DNA from: Desulforudis sp.
Lineage (GTDB): Bacteria; Bacillota; Desulfotomaculia; Desulfotomaculales; Desulforudaceae
Assembly (NCBI GenBank): GCA_014859075.1
Contig: JACUUW010000051.1
Span: 1-10,809, forward strand
Length of the DNA: 10,809 bases
Direction of reading: 5' to 3'
Below the pieces are notes generated by a model that made no database searches, was not told the DNA's origin, and was given only the letters and a program-made list of their open reading frames with translations. Positions within the stretch are counted from its first letter, which is position 1, and each line of letters opens with the position of its first letter. The translations under genes and the position numbers were made by a program. This document shows positions 6,522 through 10,809 of this stretch, one piece after another.

Positions 6522-7616
6522 TCATTCACCGTCGTCCGCGGATATATTCCCCAGCGCCTGCCGCACCACGCGGGCCCGCAATTCGCCCCGCTCGGGTGGA
6601 GAGAGCTGCCGCCCGCTCATTTTGGCCAGGTAGGTCGACCTGGTCTTGACCATGAGTTCCGAGAGGAGCCGTGGGGCAACGCCCTTGATCAGCCCCATGC
6701 CCACCCCCAGGCGGACGTCAGAGAGGAGCCTCATAGCCTCGTCGGTGCTCAAAACGTAGGCGTGGCGCAGGATTCCAAAGGCCCGACTGACCCGGTCCCG
6801 GAGTACCACGGGCATCTGCTCCCGCAGTTGTTCCCGTGCCGCTCGCTCCTGTTCAATTATCTGCCGGGTGATCGAATCCAGGTTCTTGGCAATATCGTTT
6901 TCGCTCATGCCCAGGGTAACCTGATTGGACATCTGAAAAAGGTGCCCGACGGACTCGGTCCCCTCTCCGAACAGCCCCCGAACGGTCAGACCCAACCGGG
7001 AGGCGGCGGTGAGGATGTCCTTGACCCGTCCCAGTAAAACCAACGCCGGGAGGTGCAGCATCACCGACGCCCGCAACCCGGTACCGACGTTGGTGGGACA
7101 GGCCGTCAGGTAACCGATCCGGTCCGAGAACGCAAAGTCGAGGGTCTCCTCGAGCAGGGTGTCGGCCTCGTCGGCGTCGCGCGCCGCCGCTGTGACCTGC
7201 AGTCCGGGATACAGACACTGAATACGCAGGTGATCTTCCTCGTTCACCATGATACTGAGCCGCTCATCGGCGGTCAGCGCCAGGCCTTTGTACTGGTAGC
7301 TCGCGTGGTTCCTCATTACAAAATCCGGACTGATCAGGTGTTTTTCGACCAGCATCCCTCTTTCCACAGGCGTCAGTTCGGCCAGTCTGACCATTTCGGT
7401 ATCCCCGAAACGCGCGCTGAACTCGGTTTCCCGGACCGCCAGAGCGACCCTTTGGATCACCCGTTCGGCCTTATCCGGAGACAGGTGATGTGGGAAGGGA
7501 AAGTCGGCCAGACTCCGGGCCAGGCGGGCCCGCGAAGAAATGACCACGTCCGTTTCGGGCGCAGCATCGTCCATCCACGGGCTGTATGGGTTTTGCACCG
7601 CTTCCTTAAAGCTCAT
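6522..7616 (-). CDS. mcsB: Protein arginine kinase McsB
   Basis: 364 residues (family about 360). ATG at 7616 behind GAGGAGGGA, which overlaps the end of mcsA, so the two are probably translationally coupled. Known: phosphorylates arginine on proteins, tagging them for ClpC-ClpP and inactivating CtsR. Seen: a phosphagen-kinase fold with nucleotide-binding SSRARLARS (27-35), the acidic loop NEEDHLR (125-131), CPTNVGTGLRASVMLHLP (173-190) with the active-site Cys at 173, and GEGTES (217-222) with the catalytic-type Glu at 218. These catalytic elements are intact. Near the C-terminus the segment ERGELRARVVR (342-352) aligns with the RDxxRA phosphoarginine-sensing motif of Bacillus McsB, but the Asp is a Gly here (344). 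It needs McsA, encoded just upstream, for full activity in known systems. Confidence 0.97.
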   Translation of the reverse strand: MSFKEAVQNPYSPWMDDAAPETDVVISSRARLARSLADFPFPHHLSPDKAERVIQRVALAVRETEFSARFGDTEMVRLAELTPVERGMLVEKHLISPDFVMRNHASYQYKGLALTADERLSIMVNEEDHLRIQCLYPGLQVTAAARDADEADTLLEETLDFAFSDRIGYLTACPTNVGTGLRASVMLHLPALVLLGRVKDILTAASRLGLTVRGLFGEGTESVGHLFQMSNQVTLGMSENDIAKNLDSITRQIIEQERAAREQLREQMPVVLRDRVSRAFGILRHAYVLSTDEAMRLLSDVRLGVGMGLIKGVAPRLLSELMVKTRSTYLAKMSGRQLSPPERGELRARVVRQALGNISADDGE

Positions 7617-7627
7617 TTTCTCCCTCC

Positions 7628-8128
7628 TCAGGTCAACCGACTCTCAAGTGCTCTGATCTCATCCCGGAGTTCGGCGGCGCGTTCAAATTTTTCTTTTTCC
7701 ACGGCCTCCTGCAGTTCAGCACGCAGACGCTCGACCTCTTGCACCCACCGGTACTTCTTCCGAGAACGCTGGGGCACCTTACCGGTGTGCCGGGTCGAAC
7801 CGTGAATCCGCCGGAGCAGCGGCGCCAAACGCTCGTAATTCCGGTAGCACTCGCCACAGCCCAGGAGGCCGTACTTGCCGAACATCTCTTCGGTCAGTCC
7901 ACAGGACTCGCACCGGAAGGGCCGCGCGTCGGTCGGCGTTTCCTGGGCGATCGCCGGACCCATCAACCCGGCGAGAAAATGCTTGAGGTTCAACGTCGGA
8001 CCGGCTTCAAACGCCTTCTGGGCCTCCTTCGCGCAGGCCTCACACAGATGCATCTGGCGTTTCTGGTTGTTGATGATCTCGGTGTAGTGCACCGAGGCGG
8101 GCTGTTGCTTGCACCGTTCACAAATCAC
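7628..8128 (-). CDS. mcsA: McsA, zinc-finger and UVR-domain activator of McsB
   Basis: 166 residues, a typical length. GTG start at 8128 after an AGAGGGGG site, 33 bp from the ctsR stop; it ends 11 bp before mcsB. Seen: two four-cysteine zinc modules, C3/C6 with C29/C32 and C73/C76 with C91/C94 (CESCG...CGEC), a basic stretch (about 112-127), and a C-terminal UVR coiled coil (about 131-166, with KEKFERAAELRDEI). Known role: binds and activates the McsB kinase, contributes to CtsR control and to metal/thiol stress sensing, and links to ClpC. The matching UVR element in ClpC is consistent with this partnership. The two zinc modules are complete, so redox/metal sensing is presumably retained. 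Confidence 0.95.
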   Translation of the reverse strand: MICERCKQQPASVHYTEIINNQKRQMHLCEACAKEAQKAFEAGPTLNLKHFLAGLMGPAIAQETPTDARPFRCESCGLTEEMFGKYGLLGCGECYRNYERLAPLLRRIHGSTRHTGKVPQRSRKKYRWVQEVERLRAELQEAVEKEKFERAAELRDEIRALESRLT

Positions 8129-8161
8129 GGTGAAACCCCCTCTCTACCTCGCCAAACAAAA

Positions 8162-8635
8162 CTAGAGCGCCCGTTCGTTCATCAGGGCACTGAGCATACC
8201 CTTAAGGATTCCGGCCCGGACCATGTTCCGCCAGTGAACGTCCACCGCGTACAGAGTCCGGTTGTCCACGGCCCCCGCCATCAGCCGGGCCTCCCGGTCG
8301 TTGATCAGACCTTCGCCCTGCAGACGCAGGATGATCTCCTGGGCCTCCCGCGCGCCGATGTGCGTCCCGACCTGCCGGTAAAGTTCTCCCACCAGCAGCA
8401 TGTGATCCGCAAGAGAGAGCTTGACGACGCGGATGAAACCGCCGCCCCCGCGCCGACTCTCCACCAGAAAACCGGCCCGGACGTGGAACCTGGTGTCCAA
8501 AACATACGTCACCTGCGACGGCGTGCACCGAAACCGGACCGCCAGATCGTTTCTCTGGATTACAATGCGGCCGTCCGGGCTTTCTGCCAAACGCTTTCTG
8601 ATGTATTCGGCGATAGAGTCGGAAAGGTTCGGCAC
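8162..8635 (-). CDS. ctsR: CtsR, repressor of class III heat-shock genes
   Basis: 157 residues. I chose the GTG at 8635 because it has GGGGGTG 5 nt upstream and gives VPNLSDSIAEYI, the standard CtsR N-terminus. An ATG at 8701 would place 22 extra residues over the promoter and operator. Seen: N-terminal winged helix-turn-helix (about 1-70) with IVIQRNDLAVRFRC and TPSQVTYVLDTRF (40-52), then the glycine-rich wing RRGGGGFIRV (62-71), whose conserved glycines form the heat-sensing, DNA-contacting wing in Bacillus CtsR. The C-terminal dimerisation domain follows (about 75-157). Known: binds tandem heptads at clp operons and is released by heat or McsB action. It lies directly downstream of a perfect CtsR box, so it is autoregulated. 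Confidence 0.96.
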   Translation of the reverse strand: MPNLSDSIAEYIRKRLAESPDGRIVIQRNDLAVRFRCTPSQVTYVLDTRFHVRAGFLVESRRGGGGFIRVVKLSLADHMLLVGELYRQVGTHIGAREAQEIILRLQGEGLINDREARLMAGAVDNRTLYAVDVHWRNMVRAGILKGMLSALMNERAL

Positions 8636-8670
8636 ACCGTCACCCCCGGGCTGTTGACTTTGGATTAGAC

Positions 8671-8687
8671 TTTGACTTTCTTTGACT
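8671..8687 (-). promoter_or_regulatory. CtsR operator (tandem heptad)
   Basis: AGTCAAAGAAAGTCAAA on the minus strand is a perfect match to the CtsR consensus (A/G)GTCAAA-NAN-(A/G)GTCAAA. It begins inside the -10 hexamer and runs over the expected start site. A degenerate third heptad, AAGTCAAC, lies at 8660-8653. Confidence 0.95.
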
Positions 8688-8714
8688 ATAGTACACATCA
8701 TCAGTCCGCGTCAA
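8685..8714 (-). promoter_or_regulatory. Sigma-A promoter of the ctsR-mcsA-mcsB-clpC operon
   Basis: TTGACG (8714-8709), an 18-bp spacer and TATAGT (8690-8685), each five of six to consensus. The -10 overlaps the CtsR operator, so repressor binding would block polymerase. The leader before ctsR is about 45 nt. Confidence 0.85.
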
Positions 8715-8826
8715 ATCAAACTTTAATTCTATGTTTTCCTGGGATCACCGGTTTTAAAGCCGGTAACCCGGACAAGTCCGGTAAAGCACGGCACGCCTAA
8801 AAAAACATACTTACCGCTTGCACTTG
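8715..8826. other. Divergent intergenic region with two GC-rich inverted repeats
   Basis: Between the ctsR promoter and the plus-strand promoter lie ACCGG-8 nt-CCGGT (8747-8751 with 8760-8764) and the perfect CCGGAC-AA-GTCCGG (8768-8781). CCGGTAA occurs directly repeated at 8760-8766 and 8778-8784. Neither is followed by a U-tract, and both fall outside the transcripts predicted from the two flanking promoters, so they could be protein-binding sites or belong to an unseen RNA. No known riboswitch is recognised. Confidence 0.5.
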
Positions 8827-8835
8827 TGTTATAAT
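8827..8835 (+). promoter_or_regulatory. Extended -10 promoter of the small membrane protein/ybjQ unit
   Basis: TGTTATAAT, that is TGN plus a perfect TATAAT (8830-8835). The -35 region is poor, as is usual for extended -10 promoters. A start near 8842 leaves a leader of about 35 nt before the ATG at 8877. Confidence 0.65.
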
Positions 8836-8876
8836 TTTAACAGCCAAACACGTGGCGGTTTCTTGAGGTGGTCTGA

Positions 8877-9077
8877 ATGAGAGTCCTATCTTACTTTATG
8901 ATTGCGCTCGGCATTCTGATCCTGGGCGGGTTCGTCACCTGGGGGGGTTGGTTGTTTCTAACCGCAAGCGAGATTCCCTTGCTGTTGCGCGTGGGGGTCG
9001 CGACGGTCACGCTCGGCTTCGGAATGCTGATCCTGGTCCTGTGGACCGAAAAGAGACGGGAGGGTGATGAAGGGTGA
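8877..9077 (+). CDS. Small two-helix membrane protein, unknown function
   Basis: 66 residues. ATG at 8877 with GAGGTGG 5 nt upstream (8865-8871), a strong start. Seen: two hydrophobic segments (about 5-29, rich in Gly and Trp, and about 35-56) joined by a short ASEIP turn, then a charged tail KRREGDEG. This suggests a hairpin in the membrane with both ends on the same side. I do not recognise the family. It overlaps the next gene by four bases (GTGA), so the two are translationally coupled and may act together: the YbjQ partner has no membrane segment of its own, and this protein could anchor it. It is divergent from ctsR, but no CtsR box covers its promoter. Confidence 0.8.
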   Translation: MRVLSYFMIALGILILGGFVTWGGWLFLTASEIPLLLRVGVATVTLGFGMLILVLWTEKRREGDEG

Positions 9078-9394
9078 TTATTACCACCACGCGTGAGGTT
9101 CCCGGTAAGCGGGTGGTCCGCACATTGGGAATGGTCAGCGGAAACATTGTGCGCAGCCGCAACATCGGCCGCGATGTGCTCGCCGGACTCAAAAACATCG
9201 TGGGCGGCGAGATCAAGGAATATACTGAACTCATGTCCCTTTCCCGGCGGGACGCCGTCAAGCGCATGGTGGATGAGGCCGAACAGCTCGGGGCAAACGC
9301 CGTCGTCGAGGTCCGGTTTGTCACCGCCCAGGTGGCCGCCACGGCCGCCGAGATCCTGGTTTACGGCACCGCCGTCATCGTCGAAGACCAATAA
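9074..9394 (+). CDS. YbjQ/UPF0145 family protein (putative heavy-metal-binding domain)
   Basis: 106 residues, the usual length. GTG start at 9074 inside the stop of the upstream gene, with GGGAGG (9059-9064) in front. Seen: the family pattern TTTREVPGKRV near the N-terminus, then LGMVSGNIVRSRNIGRD (18-34), IVGGEIKEYTELMSLSRRDA (42-61) and EAEQLGANAVVEVRF (68-82), ending in the beta strands AAEILVYGTAV. There are no cysteines or other clustered metal ligands, so the heavy-metal label of the Pfam family is not supported by residues here. Members form small alpha/beta rings in known structures; cellular role is unknown. The stop codon lies within an 11-bp direct repeat. Confidence 0.92.
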   Translation: MIITTTREVPGKRVVRTLGMVSGNIVRSRNIGRDVLAGLKNIVGGEIKEYTELMSLSRRDAVKRMVDEAEQLGANAVVEVRFVTAQVAATAAEILVYGTAVIVEDQ

Positions 9395-9437
9395 ATCGGC
9401 AATAAATCGGTGCCAGGCACTAACTTATTAACTTATT
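9390..9437. repeat. Repeat cluster between convergent genes (REP-like palindrome)
   Basis: Three adjoining motifs. AATAAATCGG occurs directly repeated at 9390-9399 and 9401-9410 with an 11-bp period, and its first copy contains the ybjQ stop. The palindrome GTGCCAGGCAC lies at 9410-9420. TAACTTAT occurs twice in tandem at 9421-9436. The last block encodes the final residues and stop of the convergent GH18-like gene. GTGCC-N-GGCAC palindromes recur between genes in many Clostridia as far as I recall, so this is probably a dispersed repeat. It lacks U-tracts, so terminator function is uncertain. Confidence 0.6.
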
Positions 9438-10658
9438 CTGTTTTAGACACACGGTCTGTTCCAGCCGGTTGATCAGCGAAGGGTCGAGCAGACCAAGCCG
9501 CCAAAGGGAGACTCCCCGTAGACCGTAACGTTTGGCCAGTCCGGCCTTGGCCCGGATACTCTCCGGCGTTTCGTTCCAGACGTTGATCCCGAGCACCAGC
9601 TTTCCGGCCGGGACCTCACCTAAAGCCAGCCGCACCGCCTCCTGTACTTTTTCGTTCGGCTCGGGAGCCCGCGCGTCCTGGTACTCGTAAGCCATGATGG
9701 TGATTTCATCGGCCACCTGGCCGAGCGTGTGGTAGTCATATCCCCGGTAGGCGCTGTTAAGCGGATGCAGCGCCAGGCTCAGTTTCATCCCCTGGGGCCG
9801 CAAGGCGGCGGCCATTTCCTGTACAAAGGCGTTGAACCGGTCCCGGACTTGGCGCAGTTCTTCCGGCGTGCTGCTCATCCCCAAACCCTCAAAGTCCAAC
9901 AGTACCCCGTCAAAGCCCTTCTCCCCGGCGAAGTCGGCGATTTCCCGTACCCCCCGCGCGGCGGCGTCCGCCCCTGACAGCAGCGTAGTCAGTTCGCCCT
10001 CCCCGTCGGCCATGAAGACCATCAGGTACCGGGCGGTTCCGGCCCGGCGGGCGCTTTCCAGGATGGTCTCGGGCGTCACCGTCCCGGCGGGCGCCGGCCA
10101 GTAAAAGTCAGGTCCCTCCAGGTCCAGGGCGCCGTCGGCCCTCAGGCGCGCCCACCCGAAGACGACACTGTCGAACCGGCCGATCAGGTCCACCTGGGGA
10201 AACGACCGGATGGCGTAAAAAGCCTGAGCGTACAGCTCGGCCGGGGGACTCAGCACGGTTACGGTCCGGGTGGCGGCAGACCATTCCACCGTCGCCCCGA
10301 AGGCCTCCCCGAAGAACCGCAACGGGATCAGGGTCCGATTCTGTTGGATCACCGGGGGTGCATCCAGGGATACGGCATGCCCGTCCACCAACGCCTCCCG
10401 GTCGTTGATCCGCAGTTCCACCGTTTTGCCCGGCGCCCGGGCGTGCACCGTGCCCGCGGCGCCGTTCCAGTCCACCGTCACGCCAAGACTCTCGGCCAGT
10501 CCCCGGAAGGGTACCAATGTCCGCCCACCTTCAATCACCGGTGCGGCATCCAAGGGTAGAACGATATCGTCCACGACCACGCTCACACCCCCCGCCGCTC
10601 CGGCCGCGGGCAGCACCAACAGCAGCAGGAACACCACGATCATCACCGGTCGTCTCAA
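9420..10658 (-). CDS. Secreted stalk-domain (copper amine oxidase N-type) GH18-like glycosidase
   Basis: 412 residues from a TTG at 10658, chosen because GGAGGTG lies exactly 6 nt upstream; a GTG at 10676 has only a weak site. Seen: signal peptide with RRP, a hydrophobic run to about residue 19 and AAGA near the cleavage site. Two stalk repeats follow (about 25-75 and 82-136), each with APPVI/APVIEGGRT-LVPFR-type signatures of the copper amine oxidase N domain, a cell-surface module unrelated to copper chemistry. Then a TIM-barrel GH18-like domain (about 145-400) with FDGVLLDFEGL (249-259) matching DGxxxDxE, the likely acid Glu257, and the MAYEYQ motif (322-327). The fourth position of the consensus is Leu instead of Asp, as varies in YaaH-like members. 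Likely acts on peptidoglycan or another glycan; a spore-cortex role is possible but unproven. The last few residues derive from an intergenic repeat. Confidence 0.88.
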   Translation of the reverse strand: MRRPVMIVVFLLLLVLPAAGAAGGVSVVVDDIVLPLDAAPVIEGGRTLVPFRGLAESLGVTVDWNGAAGTVHARAPGKTVELRINDREALVDGHAVSLDAPPVIQQNRTLIPLRFFGEAFGATVEWSAATRTVTVLSPPAELYAQAFYAIRSFPQVDLIGRFDSVVFGWARLRADGALDLEGPDFYWPAPAGTVTPETILESARRAGTARYLMVFMADGEGELTTLLSGADAAARGVREIADFAGEKGFDGVLLDFEGLGMSSTPEELRQVRDRFNAFVQEMAAALRPQGMKLSLALHPLNSAYRGYDYHTLGQVADEITIMAYEYQDARAPEPNEKVQEAVRLALGEVPAGKLVLGINVWNETPESIRAKAGLAKRYGLRGVSLWRLGLLDPSLINRLEQTVCLKQNKLIS

Positions 10659-10795
10659 GCTCAGCACCTCCGTCACTTCTTACCCTATTCGACGCCTGTC
10701 CGGCACCAGAAGTTCGCCTCCCTGGCAATTTTCTCAGAAAATCTATTATTTGCCCGTAGATGCGACAATTGTAAAGCCCCTATACCGGTCAAACA
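10659..10795. promoter_or_regulatory. Upstream region of the GH18-like gene, promoter probable
   Basis: On the minus strand two weak sigma-A options exist: TTGTCG (10770-10765), 17-bp spacer, TAGATT (10747-10742); or TTTACA further upstream with an AATAAT 19 bp later. A perfect 15-nt palindrome ATTTTCT-C-AGAAAAT (10728-10742) lies just downstream of the candidate -10, where an operator could sit. No gene is visible here, and genomic sequence stops at the adapter. Confidence 0.35.
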
Positions 10796-10809
10796 AGATC
10801 GGAAGAGCG
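10796..10809. other. Illumina TruSeq adapter at the contig end (artefact)
   Basis: AGATCGGAAGAGCG is identical to the first 14 bases of the TruSeq read-2 adapter and lies at the very end of the window. It is residual library adapter rather than genomic DNA; the true contig edge is about 10795. Confidence 0.95.

Noticed and set aside
7739..8668. 309-codon plus-strand open frame opposite mcsA and ctsR
   Set aside because: It runs antisense through two well-supported genes and the operator, and has no domain signature.
8636..8701. Longer CtsR starting at the ATG at 8701
   Set aside because: It would translate through the -10 and operator, and the added residues do not resemble CtsR; the GTG at 8635 has a proper ribosome binding site.
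8747..8800. Known riboswitch (c-di-GMP, c-di-AMP, cobalamin or fluoride)
   Set aside because: The conserved cores of these classes are absent and the block lies outside the predicted transcripts.
1..10809. CRISPR array, tRNA or rRNA gene, prophage, toxin-antitoxin or defence system
   Set aside because: No regularly spaced repeats, no tRNA- or rRNA-like sequence recognised, and all substantial genes are identifiable housekeeping or surface proteins.

Overview
The window looks like a chromosomal contig from a spore-forming-type Gram-positive anaerobe in the Clostridia. The Peptococcaceae/Desulfotomaculum-Pelotomaculum neighbourhood is my best guess; genus and species cannot be read from the sequence. 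The reasons are the gene order ctsR-mcsA-mcsB-clpC-radA-disA-carD-yacL, the GC-rich coding sequence with AT-rich promoters, frequent GTG/TTG starts behind strong purine-rich ribosome binding sites, and intergenic palindromic repeats of a kind I associate with that group. The last 14 bases (10796-10809) are the start of the Illumina TruSeq adapter, so this is an assembled contig and genomic sequence ends at about 10795.

Layout, minus strand read right to left. (1) 8635-3960 is the class III heat-shock operon: ctsR (repressor), mcsA (zinc-binding activator), mcsB (protein arginine kinase) and clpC (AAA+ unfoldase). It starts from one good sigma-A promoter whose -10 is overlapped by a perfect tandem-heptad CtsR operator. 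(2) 3669-1246 is a radA-disA pair: a DNA repair ATPase and a DNA-scanning c-di-AMP synthase, 12 bp apart. It has its own promoter, separated from radA by a 177-bp inverted-repeat element that would form most of the radA 5' leader. (3) 1094-615 is a CarD-family RNA polymerase-binding regulator with a near-consensus promoter and an intrinsic terminator. (4) 497-1 is the 5' part of a YacL-type membrane PIN-domain protein, cut by the window edge.

On the plus strand, divergent from ctsR, a two-gene unit (8877-9394) encodes a 66-residue two-helix membrane protein and a YbjQ/UPF0145 protein, with a 4-bp overlap. Convergent to it, a minus-strand gene (10658-9420) encodes a secreted protein with two copper-amine-oxidase-N-type stalk repeats and a GH18-like glycosidase domain.

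Functionally, most of the window is stress and genome-integrity housekeeping. McsB marks damaged or regulatory proteins (including CtsR in known systems) with phosphoarginine, and ClpC with ClpP degrades them. RadA and DisA monitor branched DNA and couple it to c-di-AMP. CarD tunes promoter opening. I see no phage, CRISPR, toxin-antitoxin or defence system and no convincing new system. The unusual material is intergenic: the inverted-repeat radA leader with two alternative pairings, several short repeat fragments (one of which supplies the last codons of the GH18-like gene), unexplained hairpins between the divergent promoters, and a changed residue in the probable phosphoarginine-sensing motif of McsB.
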